A DNA stretch of 64,000 bases. Source: Phallusia mammillata (Eukaryota > Chordata > Ascidiacea > Phlebobranchia > Ascidiidae). Below the pieces are notes generated by a model. The model searched no databases, had not been told where the DNA came from, and saw only the letters and a list, made by a program, of their open reading frames with translations. Made by a program: the position numbers and the translations under genes. Positions 1-12,700 of this stretch are shown piece by piece (position 1 is the first letter of the stretch; the number at the start of each line of letters is the position of its first letter). The stretch lies in assembly GCA_003260075.1 (NCBI GenBank), contig QLIY01000442.1, forward strand, positions 1 to 64,000. The letters are read 5' to 3'.

Positions 1-312
1 GACTTTCGGCGGTTTCACCGCTGTTGGTAGAGAGCGAGTCCCGGAAAGACTCCTGCCGTTGGTTCGAATCCCACCGCAGGCTGGATTTTTCTAGCCTGTG
101 CCTTGCCATGTTGGAATTCTTGGGAGACCGGCTGATTCGGTATGACGCCTTTAGTAGGCCCGGCGTACTATGATTCAGCATGTTTAGGAACATTTCCCCC
201 CCCCCCTTCTAGCCTGTGCCTTGCCATGTTGGAATTCTTGGGAGACCGGCTGATCGATATGACGCCTTTAGTAGCCCCGGCGTACTTAACGAATCAGCAT
301 GTTTAGGAACAA
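1..312 (+). repeat. tRNA-derived SINE, body duplicated across a C-run
   Basis: The first 80 bases contain a tRNA-like head with an A-box-like segment (ttggtagagagcgagtcc) and a B box (ggttcgaatccc). It is followed by a family body with 'agcctgtgccttgcc' and 'gggagaccggctgat'. The body (about 88-195) is repeated at 207-312 after a C-run at 196-206. The left copy stops and the right copy starts at that run. The same family recurs at 29687, 54126, 55447 and 56310. I do not call a functional tRNA because no cloverleaf 3' half follows and the sequence is clearly multicopy. Confidence 0.7.
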
Positions 313-837
313 TTTTAGGCACGATCAGCTGCTATGCTCAACAGAAAATGTGAAATACGACGTATCGGTTTGTTAAGAGTCGGTTCTCTACCCGATGTTA
401 TCATGTATGCGGTTAAACGCCATGCAACTTTATTTACGATTTTCCAGTTAGCTTGCAACGCCTTACAGCACCTTTAAATACCCCTCAGTGCTTATGTTAA
501 ATGACCTTATGATAACAAACAAAACTTCAGGGGCACCATTGATTTGAATACAAAAAGTTTAGTCATGAAGTGTCATGAGTTATAAGATACGCATTAACTT
601 TTTTATTACCTTACGACGTATCTTGCTATATTACATGACACATCGTTGCAAACTACTGACTTATAAAGTGTTTTTGGCTCGTTTGGAGAAACCGTGCTTT
701 CTTTTCAACTATATAACAGTTTATACTACGAATAGACCTGGCATGTAATATTAAAAGGGCAATCGTTTTTAAGGAAAGTATACCAGCAAAATACAAGGCT
801 GAACTTAGGCCTTCTATCGGCTACGTTATAAGTTTAC
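313..837. other. No recognisable feature (3' side of Gene 1)
   Basis: I see no coding exon here. The next exon expected for Gene 1 (counterpart of 6173-6355 in Gene 2) is not present, so it lies left of the window or has been lost. Confidence 0.5.
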
Positions 838-3075
838 CTGTCTCTCCACAGGCACAGTAAAAGTCTCTATTCGAAGTCGCCCCTCCCCAATAGCGCATGA
901 CGTCACCATCACGTGACACCCAGGCTGCGTACACTTGACCTTGGTGGTACAGAACGCTTCCTGTGCAGCGGTACTGAAAATAATTTGCATGAAAGGTTAG
1001 GGACCCGCGGTGTTAAACGACCAGACCAGCGTTTCTAAACCGTGGTCCACGGTTGTTGTTGTTTTCTCGGAGCGGTGGGCACCAATAAATATATGGCGAA
1101 ATTTGCTTCAGTGGTTGTCACAATGACTTTCCTGAGCATTTTCGAGTTAAATATGGCATCATGCTCTGTAACATAGCCTTTGACTTCACAGGTTACCATC
1201 TACATTTTTGATAGAAGGGGCCACGGGCTCTGAGGCTTTCTTTAAGTAGGGCACCAATCATGAAAGGTTAAGAACCACTTGGCGAGATAGTTGGTCATTT
1301 TGGAGAAACGAGCCCGCTATCGCTTACTTTAACCAGCTGGAACAGGCAATGACTTATGTGCAACTTACTTTAATGAATTGTCTGCATTCAGACGAAACGT
1401 CAATCAAGGCCTCTATCTGGTTCATGTTTGCATTGTAAGTGACGTCACGCTTATAACATTGTACTCCATCACATGTGACCTCAGTTTCAGAGAGTGTGTC
1501 GTGGCTGACTTTGGTGATCGCTGGACACACAGTGATGAGTTATTGAACTTACAAGATCAATATAATTTCTTCACTCACGTTGATCTCCACTGAAGTCACA
1601 GTAGACGTAGAATGGCTGGACCAAGTCGGGCTTCGGTGAAATGAGATAAGTTCCAGATTGAACAGGACTGATGTCATCACACGACCTTGGAATATCTGCA
1701 AACAAATTGTGGATATTTTCGAGACAAACTTGCTAAAATGTTGAACTATTATTTACCAAAACCTATAGACTTTTTTGGAAATCAGATTGATTGTAAACTA
1801 TAGTAGTATGTACATTGTTTTAGAAACATGAAAATCATGCAATATTTTTACATTCATGGGCTCTTGTTGCTGGAACTGTCCATATTTTACGAACCAAAAC
1901 TTGGGAACCACTGGATTATATTAACGAACTTACCGATTTTACATAAAGTTCCATTCCCACAAGGGACGCATTTATGCCTCTGTGTTACAGTACATTGACA
2001 AGCACCCGGGTTACAACACGCGCAATCTGTACGGGTTCGGTTAAAGTAGCAAACACAACCCGACAATGTTTTCGTCCATTTGTTCTTCACTGAAAGAGAA
2101 TTGATTGAAGTAATTGAAATCCTTAAGCTTATTTGTCAATGTGTCCGACTTTACCTGAAAACTGATTTAACGCTTCCACTTGATGACGTAATTTTTGAAT
2201 CTCGGTGACGTCACAATCCTGTCCTGGGTTACCGCGTTCACCCTGAAATAATCGGAAAAGACCGAAACAAATTGGATAATCCGGCTGCAAATTACTCTCA
2301 AAGCAGATTACTATTGACCACATTATTTAATGTTTACTAATCCCTAAAAGGAAATAGTAGAAACTCACTGGCTAAAATGTTTAAAAACAACTTTAATTTT
2401 TTGTAGTTATTAATTCCTATTTTTGCGTTTAGTAGATCATGACCATTTCGGTTGTATACCTTAACACCAACGCCTGGTGGTCCTGGCGGCCCAGCGGGTC
2501 CCGCTTTTCCCGGGAATCCCGTCTCGCCTTTTACAGACCTTCCTTCCGTGTTTGGAGACAAAATGTTAGAGATTGGACCGTCTTCTCCGTAAATATTGTT
2601 GATCGTGTAACTTGTGCAGCCTTTCTCATTTCTAAAGTAAACAAGCTTGTAAGGTTGTACAGTTAACAAAAATATATGTACCAATCGTGTTTTATCTGTT
2701 TTTAACGCTTGTAAAGTAAGGCTGTATTATTTAGGAAATTCCGCAACCAGTTACTTGGGCTTATAGTAAAACAACTCAACCGGATTGTACCTTTTAAATT
2801 AAGGTGTACATAGATTGAATACGTATTATAATTGTTTTACTAAACACTGGGACAACTGGTTTACTTTACGAAATCTCTCATGTAGGAACAAACCACAGTA
2901 AATATTAGCAAAAAAGACTACGATCGAAAAACAAAAACCTTTTTTAGCCTATATGCCAAGCACTAACGTGAGCACAATTCATTGAAATCATATCTCACCT
3001 CACGCCTTGGGTAGTTACGATTTCCATGTGAAATACAGTGAGCAAACATAAACAGAAAAGTAAGTCTTGATTCAT
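838..3075 (-). CDS. Gene 1: secreted collagen-like protein with CASPR-like fibrinogen-related domain (3' partial)
   Basis: Coding exons, 5' to 3': 3075-2999 (ATG, signal peptide MNQDLLFCLCLLTVFHMEIV), 2631-2460, 2242-2155, 2089-1934, 1695-1579, 1520-1369, 973-838. All have GT/AG ends and join in phase (299 codons plus one base). Exons 2 and 3 give a short interrupted Gly-X-Y stretch (GFPGKAGPAGPPGPPG, GERGNPG) followed by a probable coiled segment. Exon 4 is Cys-rich. Exons 5-7 form a fibrinogen-related domain with SCDDISP, PFYVYCDF, CYKRDVTYNA and YWGGATSNRDFYCACGE, the pattern of the contactin-associated protein (CASPR) family. The protein is likely extracellular and oligomerised through the collagen or coil. 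Ligand unknown. The C-terminal exon is outside the window. It is a tandem paralog of Gene 2. Confidence 0.8.
1027..1281. mobile_element. hAT-like non-autonomous element in a Gene 1 intron
   Basis: The left end 'cagcgtttctaaaccgtgg' and right end 'ggttaagaaccacttg' resemble inverted termini of the 'CAGNGGTTCTCAACC' type of hAT elements. I see no convincing 8-bp target duplication, so this is an old or damaged copy. The matching Gene 2 intron lacks it. Confidence 0.45.
1934..2089 (-). CDS. Cys-rich cassette exon of Gene 1, absent from Gene 2
   Basis: This 156-bp exon is symmetric (phase 1-1) and encodes about 52 residues with ten cysteines (GCVCYF, DCACCNPGACQC, KCVPCGNGTLC). The corresponding interval of Gene 2 (7329-7455) has no such frame. 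Gene 2 instead joins its phase-1 ends directly. The exon could be an alternatively spliced or newly gained or lost module. I do not recognise the fold. Confidence 0.7.
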
Positions 3076-3645
3076 GATATCTGTCCTATTTTTATTTGTT
3101 GTGCTTCGTAAGTCGCTTTGCTCGTCTTTGCCAAATTTCAATTTATAAGATCGCTTTATTTAAACAGTAAAACAAATCAGTTAGAAATATAACAACCAAT
3201 TCCAACCAACTGTGGGTATATAATATGTGGTCGTCTGAATTTTGCTGTAAATATTTGCATCACAGCAGACAAGGTTGTTTCTCAGCCTCGTTCGTGATTG
3301 AGTCTGATTGAAATGCCGAATTCGCAGCTTATTTAGAAACTATCACCAAGTCCGTTAATATATATCGGGGAGACTTCAAGGTCACTCAACACCCGCCGAA
3401 AAGAACATCAACGGGATGTTGCCAACAGCGACGCGAAGAAGTCGGCCTTTTCCAACCACGCGCTATCACAAGGCCACCGTAATGATTTCAATGCGGCACT
3501 GTTTGTGGACCTGGGAGCCTGACTACAGGAAAAGGCTATTTCTTGAGTCATGGAATATTCACCAACGGGGCAACACAATGAACATAAAAAAAGACGAATG
3601 CTTTCAGCGTGCTACAGGCACCTGCTCAAACTCAAAGATTAAAGG

Positions 3646-3830
3646 CATTCGTTATCGTGGTTTCTTTGCGTTGTGACGTGCTTGCGTTTAATTCTTTTTC
3701 CCTTTGTTTATTGTGCACTGTACCACGCGCATTTAGTTTTATTTACCTTGATGAAGGCGACCTGTATAGGACGTCGAAACTTTGGAATAAAAATACAATT
3801 GCCGGGGAGCTCTATAAACTTGCTATCACT
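3646..3830 (+). repeat. Dispersed repeat, second copy at 30650-30841
   Basis: The two copies share long stretches including 'tttaattcttttt', 'tgatgaaggcga' and 'gagctctataaacttg'. The family is unidentified; the size suits a short non-autonomous element. Confidence 0.55.
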
Positions 3831-5564
3831 GAAAGTTTGAATTAAAATTTATAGTTTTTAGTCCTTATTTCCTGGCTTTCGTTTATTTTGTAACCTTCCA
3901 TTTACAAGTTTCTTTATTCAAAACCTAAGACTACACCTTCCGAGCTTTGAAATGAAACCATGTTAGAGCTTCAATATCCCCTAATGTGTTCGCATTAGGA
4001 AAATGTCTTGCTCATGATTTAAGCTTCAAAGGCTTGTTCGAATGGTGGTTATCGCCGAACGTTACACAAACTGCTTGTATAGACTATGTATGCCAGGATA
4101 AACAAGGTTTTAAACATTGATGGTCTGCACGAATCTCATTTCATCTTATCAAGCTACAACAGCCTCGTCTGATACTTGGCCTGGCAACCTTATCACAATG
4201 TAATACACAACACATTCACCATTTGGCAATTGCGTAAAAAAATACTTGTGCAAAATATATTGCTGGACCATTGGGCCAAGTTCCTGCCCCACCTCCATTG
4301 CTTTTTATCAGTGTTTCTCAGAGTGTGGTCCGGGATCGCCTCATTTTAAGTAGAGTTTGTGTAACTGTAGGCTACAGTTAAAGCAACGTATTTCATCCAA
4401 TTTTAAGATTTTATATTTCATTATTTTTCCGGGTGTGTTGGAGTTCAAGTTTGTTTACCAACCACAGACTGGTTTCGTTTTCTTCTTGCATAACTTTCGT
4501 GCTCATTTATGCTATTTTAATTTATTGTATATTGAGTTTTACGATTTTTCAAGGTATGCGAACCCAGTACAAAACTTCCATATGGTAAGCTAGTAGATAA
4601 AGTTTGAGATTCGGTGAATTAAAGGTAATACACGTTAAAATGCCTCCTCCCACACAATATTAATGTAGCGAAAATTTGTTGCTTGTTTGTTTTCTTGCTT
4701 GTCACTGCCACTTCATTGTTGTTATTCTTTTTCGTTGTGGCACCTGAGTTACGTTTGTCGTATGGCACCCTCGCTGCTTCCCCTTAGGTCTGATTGGTTT
4801 GTAAAGCATTGATTGCGCCGGAATGTGCCTTCCTGTTCCGCAGGCCTGAAATAGGGCGTCGCAAATCGACGAGACGGCCTTTTCTTTGGGCGCCGTTAAA
4901 CGTGGTGGTGTTGGTATTGGTGCTGGGTTGCCGTGTGCCCGGTGTAACGTACGTTGTTTTTGCATTGTTTTAAATATAAGTCCGCGCCCATCAGCTAAAC
5001 CAGTGTGCGGAAGTAATTGACTTTAGTAGTGAGCCGTTATTGCAGGGTTCTGGACCGGTTACGAATTAAGTAGGCTTTTTGTATAAGACCGATTTATCAG
5101 GGCTGTCGAAATAATTCGGCAACATTAACTACAGAGAAAGCGTATCTTTGTCTTGTATTGATGCACAATTCGGTTCTCAGCAACTTTCACATCAATACTA
5201 ACGTTAGTCTGCCGAGGTCGAATATTAATTTAACTATTTTTTTGGACTAAATTATAGTTTTGTTTTGTGGAACTAAACTTTGACCTAACAACTTTAACCG
5301 CCATTAAACTAAAATCAACTTGACTTTTAAAACAGGTACAACACACACTCACGGCACTATCTTGGCTGCTTGCATTGAATGTGTGATTTTTATGTGATAA
5401 AATCAAATGGATTTGTTTGTTAGTGGTGCTTTAGCAAATTTCTGCAAAAATTATCAATACTTTGTTTTACAATTTGCTTTCTACAGTTTTGTGTCTAAAG
5501 TCCCCTTCAGTGATACGAGTAAAGTGAAAATTAAGGATAAGGTGAACGCATTGCTACAAAGTTT

Positions 5565-5672
5565 TGCAAAATATGAAACAGTATACAACTTGATGCGAAG
5601 ATTCGCTGCTTGGGTCTTGGGCATTCGGGTCTTGTTAGCAATTCCGCCGTCGTCAGCCTGCTGTTAGCAAAG
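5565..5672 (+). repeat. Short dispersed repeat, second copy near 9463-9560
   Basis: Both copies contain 'gaaacagtata', a divergent middle, and 'gtcatcagcctgctg' followed by 'agcaaagtaa'. They flank Gene 2 on either side. Class unknown. Confidence 0.45.
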
Positions 5673-6149
5673 TAAAGTATTTGTTAAACTGTTGGTTTTA
5701 AGTTTAAAAGTTCGATTTAGGTGCTTTCAAAGGTTTTAAGTTTAAAAGTTACAGTTTTAGTTTGCTTGATTTTGATTCTGACGCCTCTCTTAACTCTTGT
5801 GGGAGGTGGTTTTATTTTTAAAAGAGTTCTTAAGTCGAGCTTAATCTTACGTGACATCCAAACCAAGTCAAGTGACAGTGGTTTGTGTTACACATAAGCG
5901 AAAAGTTGCAACTGCAGACAGTGCAGATTAGCCGTTGGTTTTAAATTATTGGCAAACTGACCCAACGTTGGATGATTTTGATTCGGTCATATTGATTGAC
6001 TGATAATTTTTTCGCAAAATTTAGCATATGGTATGAACGTAGCCAAAGAACGTTATAACGTCTTTAATCAATTATATTTGCAGTGATGCAAATCAGCGCT
6101 TGACGTGACCTTTAAGCTGGATGTGAACCGATTTAAGTTTGCAGTTTTA

Positions 6150-8429
6150 TCATGAAGTATTTACCAACTCACCTATTCCAGTGCATTCAAGTTTTCCAAG
6201 AGTGTGCCATCCAGCCTCTCCAGCTCCTCCTGCATCTCCGAAAATCAATCTGGCCACTGGAAGTTTGCTTTTATCGGTGAGATAGCCCTCATCCGATGTT
6301 TCTGCTGCGTTGTTCTTGTCACAATTGCACTTTGTTGTGGATTGATCACATGTCCCTGTAAAATAGAACTAAATCGTTGTTCTACTTTTGTATTTTTGCT
6401 TTTTTGCTTTAACATGTTGTACAAATCTCAAAGGTTGCAGTTACTACTGCAATTCGCAAAATAAAGATTTTCCACCGTAGGCTATCTTATGCGTTATCAG
6501 ATGCCATGTAACGAAATCAAGCCCTTTGCCTTCAGCAAAATCTTACGACAAGTGCAGAAAAACGGTAACCATTCGTACAGCTAATACTGTTTTTTCTAGT
6601 TTCATCAACATGTTGCCTGTTTTATCGGCACTGGGTTTTGCAGAACGGATTGTTAGGTTCCCTTTGTTAAGTTACGATTACAGTCTTACCTGTCTCTCCA
6701 CAAGCACAGTAGTTATCTCTTCTCGAGGTTGCTCCCCCCCAGTACCGCATGACATCACCGTCACGTGACACCCAAGCTCCATATGAATTCCCGCCATAGT
6801 GCAGAACGCTTGCAGTGCAACGATACTAGAAATTATTGGTTGGCTGGTGTTGTGTATGCCTTTGGCTTATTAAAACACGTAAGTGGGTGATTTGCCAAAG
6901 TTTAACGGAGGTTAGGTTGCTGATGTCTAAGGTTAATAAAAAATCTATTCTGGCATAGGAATGACCAATTAGAAGCAACATTTAGAACTGTGTCTCACCT
7001 TGATGTATTGTTTACATTCAGACGAAACTTTGATCAAAGCCACAATCTGGTTCATGTTTGCATTGTAGGTGACGTCACGCTTATAACATTGCGGTGGATC
7101 ACACGTCACCTCAGTTTCGGAGAGTGTGTCGTGGCTGACTTTGGTGATCGCTGAACACACAGAGATGAGTTATTGAACTTACAAGCCAAAGATCAGTTAT
7201 TCATCACTCACGTTGATCTCCACTGAAGTCGCAGTAGACGTAGAATGGCTGGACCAAACCGCGCTTCGGTAAAATGAAATAAGTTCCAGATTGACCAGGG
7301 CTGATGTCGTCACACGACCTTGGGATATCTGAAAACAAACCGTTTAAGCTTATCAACGATAGACTCAACTTTGTGGATTTTTTGCAAGAGACGTTTTGAG
7401 CTTCTTGACCTTGCACAGACTTGCCCGAATCACCCGCCAAACTAGCCGACTTTACCTGAAAACTGATTCAATGCTTCTACTTGATGACGTAATTTTTGAA
7501 GCTCGGTGACGTCACAATCCTGCCCTGGTAGCCCTGGGTTACCGCGTTCACCCTGAAACAATTAGGTCTCGATTTTTCTTTGTAATATCCGAGTGGGGTC
7601 ACTCTCAAAGCAGATTATCATTGACTACATTATTCAATGCTAACTAATTTGTAAAAAGTAAATAGTAAAAACTCTATGGCCAAAATGTTTGAAAACAACT
7701 TTAATTTTTCGTAGTTATTAATTCCTATTTTTAAGCATTTTATATTAATTTTGCAAGCAGAAATTTGCGTTTAGTAGATCATCACCATTTCAGATATATA
7801 CCTTAACACCAACGCCTGGTGGTCCTGGCGGTCCAGTGGGTCCCGCTTTTCCCGGCAATCCCGTGTCGCCTTTTACGGGTCTTCCCCCTGTGTTTGGAGA
7901 CAACATGTTGGAGATTGGCCCTTCTTCTCCGTAAATGTTGTTGATCGTGTAACTTTTGCAACCTTTCTCATTTCTAAGGAAAACAATTTGCTAATACCTT
8001 GTAGTCAATGAAAATTAACATGACCCCTAAATTAGCCTCATGTTTACCTCCCGGGACTGCTCCTTGTTCTGTTAGCATTTGATTTGTATACTAAAAGGGG
8101 TTGAAATAATCCCTCCCACCCACCCCCCAAACAAATCAACATACATCTCCGCAATTGGACTTAATCTTTACTGTATGGTTTTGTGATGAGTTGTTTGTAA
8201 TACCGGCTACCCATTTGACTATCGACGCAAACTAATTGGCTGCGATTTTCCCGTCTCAAATCTCCTGGATATTATTTACGTTCTTTCAATGCGTTTAGCG
8301 CACTATTGCACTCATAAAACGGAAATAATTTGTGCAATTTATGGAAATCGTATTTTACCTGACAACTTGGGAAGTTACTATGTAGAGTATATTGGGAAAA
8401 CATGAACAAAGAAGTAGCTCTCGAATCAT
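6150..8429 (-). CDS. Gene 2: secreted collagen-like protein with CASPR-like fibrinogen-related domain
   Basis: Coding exons, 5' to 3': 8429-8359 (ATG, MIRELLLCSCFPNILYIV, hydrophobic leader), 7973-7802, 7552-7456, 7328-7212, 7150-6999, 6825-6690, 6355-6173. All join in phase, giving at least 309 residues. Order: leader, KGCKSYTINN region, Gly-X-Y run (GLPGKAGPTGPPGPPG, GERGNPGLPG), coil (LQKLRHQVEALNQ), then the fibrinogen-related domain with PFYVYCDF, CYKRDVTYNA, YWGGATSRRD, CACGETGTCD, CNCDKNN and GWHTLGKLECTG. These match the CASPR-type domain through its usual end. If the GTGAGT after 6173 is not used, the frame closes at a TGA at 6150; otherwise one short terminal exon remains unfound. 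Exon sizes equal those of Gene 1 except for a 9-bp Gly-Leu-Pro difference in exon 3 and no Cys-rich exon. Confidence 0.8.
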
Positions 8430-9758
8430 ACTGGTGTCAGTTTAATTTTCTAAGCTTCTCCGTAATAGATTTCAGTTTTGATTTTTACACTCTTGCTTCA
8501 TTTTTAAAAATAAACAAACATTTCAGATTTACCTAACTTCATTTATACATTTATAGGATGTTCTATCTAATATCCCCTGAAGTCTTTTTTGTTGGTTTCA
8601 ACGTAAATTGGTTACAGGTTACAAAAAACTTCTCATCCCACTTGCAACGTGCACATAGGGTCAATTTAAATGCTTGTGAATTTTCCAACCGTGTTGCATG
8701 GCTGCTTCCATCGTTGCATTGACTATTTGCAAAGACCATGTCTATTACCGGAAACACGATTATAAACATTCATGCTTTACACTTAACAAATACTCTGAAA
8801 GGATGTTCTGCATGTAAACCTGTCAATCATTTAACCGAAATCAACTCTACTGTGTCATGAACGTAAATACGACGCATACCCACGTAACAACTAGCTTATT
8901 TGTTTTATTGAAACTGGTACTTTAAGGTCAGTGGTTCTCAACCGCCGGTCAGCGGACCGGCACCGGTCCGCGTCAACTTTCCTGCCGGTCCGCCAAATAT
9001 ATTACAATTTTATATCTCAATTGCAAAATGCAAGATGTTGAAGGTAGAGAATTCGTGTGGAAGTCAACGCTCTACTTCGCCTTGCAGAAACTTCATTGAA
9101 ACCGCGTTTAACACGTATGATATCAAACGGACAGCAGCAATTTTGAATTGCATATTTTTTTTGATTTTGAAAGTCCACCGGTCCGCAAAATTTGTTTTGA
9201 AGTCCACCGGTCCGCAAAATTTGTTTTGAAAGTTTACCGGTCCGCAAACTTAAAAGGTTGAGAACCACTGTTTTAGGTGATAAAGTTGGTAATTTTACCT
9301 TAAAACGTAAGGTCAGTACCTTAAAACGTTCTGTGAATACTATCTGTTACTTTGATTCTCTACCAAAATTGTCAATACTTTGTTAGATGATAATAGCAAC
9401 CGCTCTGTATTAAGATACCAGAAAGTGAAAACAAACACTGATGTAAAGGCAAAATTTTATTTCTACAAACATTGAAACAGTATAAAACATGATGTGGAGA
9501 TTCTCGTCTGATCTGACAAATATTTCGGTTGTCATCAGCCTGCTGTAAGCAAAGTAAGGTAGATGTTAAGTTGTTGCTGGTTTTGGTTTGTTGGTTTCAA
9601 TGCCCTTATGTGTTGCAACACAGAAGAGGTTAGGCTTGTTAAATAAATAAACTACCGACATATAAATTGAATTTAAAATATTAAATTGAATATACAATAT
9701 TTTAAACACGACCCCCAAAGCTGTTAGAATAACTTTTCAATTTACAATTCCGATAGAG
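8430..9758. other. Spacer between Genes 2 and 3
   Basis: It holds the hAT-type element at 8929-9270 and the repeat at 9463-9560. The terminal exon of Gene 3 might lie here, but I could not find one with an acceptor, phase 1 and a stop that I trust. Confidence 0.4.
8929..9270. mobile_element. hAT-type non-autonomous element, 342 bp
   Basis: The termini are inverted repeats: 'cagtggttctcaacc' at the left and 'ggttgagaaccactg' at the right. Flanks are 'tttaaggt' and 'ttttaggt', an 8-bp duplication with one difference. The interior has repeated 'caccggtccgcaaaatttgtttt' units. There is no transposase frame, so it is a MITE-like derivative. Confidence 0.8.
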
Positions 9759-12700
9759 TTAAGAAAGTTTAACTTGGTGTCTTAAATCTGAGTCTTGTTC
9801 ATTACCTGGACAGTCTTGTTCGTTGCAATATTCGATTTCGTTGTTGCTTCCGGGACAATCTTCGTCGTTTCCGGTGTTACAAGTTCTAGTTCTGCTTCTA
9901 GTTCCTCCACCGCATGGTAAACTACAGTTGCTCCAATCTTCCCAATCGCTCCATTCTAAAGATGGTACTTCAAATTAAAATTTCGAAAACTACCCTGATC
10001 ATTGGCAATATGTTTTTTAATTACGTTTGAGCAACAGTTAATAAAAACTCTTGGATAAGCAATAATTGAGGACTCTTCTAGGATTGAACTTGTCTCATGG
10101 TGTCTTTACAGTTAAAAATTGTAACCCAAGTGCTGTTTGTTATCTAAACATATTTTTTTTTGAAAAAAAGCATCAAGTCAACAAATGATAAGCTGCAAAC
10201 AGTGCACACTATCTCTCAATTGTCACCAGATGCATTGATGAGACCTTATAATTTGAAACACTGTCTGCAGGTTTAATGTGTTTTCAGATACGTAAATAGA
10301 TATTATCAGTTCATATTTGCATTCTCGATCTGATTAAATAAATAACTCTAGGAAGACATGTTACTTCAGTATTTCAGTTACCTGGGCAATCTCGTTCATT
10401 ACAGTCCTCCGATTCGTTGTTACTTCCGGGACAATCTTCATCGTTTCCGGTGTTACAAGTTCTAGTTCTGCTTCTAGTTCCTCCACCGCATGTTAAACTG
10501 CAGTTGCTCCAATCTTCCCAATCGTTCCATTCTAAAAAGTTTTTTAATTTAAAATGCCAAAAACTGCCCCGATCATTTGTTGTTGGACCAATATGTTTTT
10601 TAAATACGGTGAAGCAATAGATAATAAAAAAAACTTTTGGATAAGCAATAATTTAATACTATTTAACTGCTATAAACTACAAGATTAAAGCTGTCACATA
10701 GTTCCTTTATTGATAAAAAATGTAACTCAAGTGCAGTTTGAAAATTTATAAACCTATCTTGCTTTCAAAAAATATTTTTATTTGATCTATAATTAGGTAT
10801 TATCATTCCATATTTACATGCTTAATCTAATTAAATAAACGACTGTGCCCCCCCCCCAAATGTAACTCAAGTGCAGTTTGAAAATTTATAAACCTATCTT
10901 GCTTTTAAAAAATATTTTTATTTGATCTATAATTAGGTATTATCATTCAATATTTACATGCTTAATGTAATTAAATAAACGACTCTAAAATTGCCAGTGT
11001 TTCATTACTTGGATAAAACTCTTGGATGAAGCAACAATCGAATACTCTTCAACTGCCCAAAACTATTAGATTGGACTTGTCATATGGTGCCTTTACAGTT
11101 AAAAATTTTAACCTAAGTGCTGTTTGTTTTTTTGAACATAACATAATTTGTAAAAGCATTAAGTCAACAGACAGTGCACACTATCTCTTGTCACCAGATG
11201 CATTGATGAGACGTTATAAGTTGAAACACTGTGCACTGTATGCAATTTAACATTTTTTGGATAAGTAAACAGGTATTATCATTCAATATTTGCATTTTCG
11301 ACATAACTAAACGAATGATTATAAAATGACATGTTACTTAAGTATTTCAGTTACCTGGGCAATCTTGTATATTACAGTCCTCCAATTCATTGTTGCTTCC
11401 GGGACAATCTTCGTCGTTTCCGGTGTTACAAGTTCTAGTTCTGCTTCTAGTTCCACCACCACATGTTAAACTGCAGTTGCTCCAATCTTCCCAATCGTTC
11501 CATTCTAAAAAGTAGTTGCAATGAAAAAACATTACAACCTTATACTAAAATGGTGTTTTTTAGCTATTTAGAATCTCGAACTATTTTGATTTCTGCATTT
11601 GAGGATTTAATGAAAATGCAAAGCAATTAAAAAAATGAACCCGAGATTACTGTCTTTTAGACCGACACTTTACCAACTTGGGGACAAAAGAAGTAACATT
11701 GCAATTCGAGTTTCAACTTAAACTTTAGTTCACAACTGGCTGCTGCTGCTGCTTCCTTCGCCAAGAGTTAAAAAGTTTTAGTTACTGGCTGACCTCCCCT
11801 AAAAAAAACATATGGCACCAAAACTGCACCAAGTTCTTTTAAAAACATCACCGTTGGACTTAACGATTGCTTACCTGGGCAATCTTGTTCATTACAGTCC
11901 TCCGATTCGTTGTTGCTTCCGGGACAATCTTCGTCGTTTCCGGTGATACAAGTTCTAGTTCTGCTTCTAGTTCCTCCACCGCATGGTAAACTACAGTTGC
12001 TCCAATCTTCCCAGTCGTTCCATTCTAAAAAGGATACTTTTAGTTAGTAAAAAGTGGTTGTAATGAAAAAAACGTAAACTTGTACTCAAGCAATGTTTCT
12101 CGGGCAAGTATGGTCACGAACTATTGTAATCTCTGCATTTGCGGATTTAATGAAAATGCGAAGCAATAAAAACAGCATGGAGATAAAAACATTTTTCTAT
12201 ATCCTGTAGTGGATCCCCTTTTTTGGGACGATGTTAAGTGAAATACTGGCCCTAACATGCGCTTTCAAACAGGTGTCATATTTTTCAAACCATTTTTGTT
12301 CATAACATGGTTTGTAAGAAAAATAACAAAGTTTAGGAGCTGAACCGACACTTGCTGTCTTCAGGGCCAACACTTTATCAACTTAGTGACAAAAGGAAGT
12401 AACTTTGTTATTCGAGTTTCAACTTTAGTTCACAACTGGCTGGAACTTCCTTCGCCGAGAGGTCTTAGTTTTAGTTACTGGGTGCACCCAAACACATTGT
12501 CCAAAATTTTGCACAAATGTTGCTCAGACATAATTACAATAATGTAAGTTCGAAAACATGACTGTCAGACTAACGATTCATTACCTGGACAATCTCGTTC
12601 ATTACAATCCTCCGATTCGTTGTTACTTCCGGGACAATCTTCGTCGTTTCCGGTGTTACAAGTTCTAGTTCTGCTTCTAGTTCCTCCACCACATGTTAAA

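Larger units (their letters stand above)
3076..6149. other. Spacer between Genes 1 and 2; repeats only
   Basis: No exon could be supported. The spacer holds a dispersed repeat at 3646-3830, a possible hAT end near 4311 ('cagtgtttctcagagtgtgg') and a repeat at 5565-5672 also seen at 9463-9560. A hexamer AATAAA on the minus strand near 5811-5817 could serve Gene 2. A further 3' exon of Gene 2 could be hidden here, because the GTGAGT after 6173 is a good donor. Confidence 0.4.

Noticed and set aside
25-85. Functional tRNA gene
   Set aside because: A and B boxes are present but the sequence continues into a multicopy SINE body and no complete cloverleaf is seen.
2155-2631. Fibrillar collagen gene
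   Set aside because: The Gly-X-Y stretch is only about ten triplets with interruptions, and the downstream domain is CASPR-like, not a fibrillar C-propeptide.
8563-8769. 68-residue minus-strand frame upstream of Gene 2
   Set aside because: No acceptor in a phase that would join Gene 3, and it lies where the Gene 2 5' region is expected.
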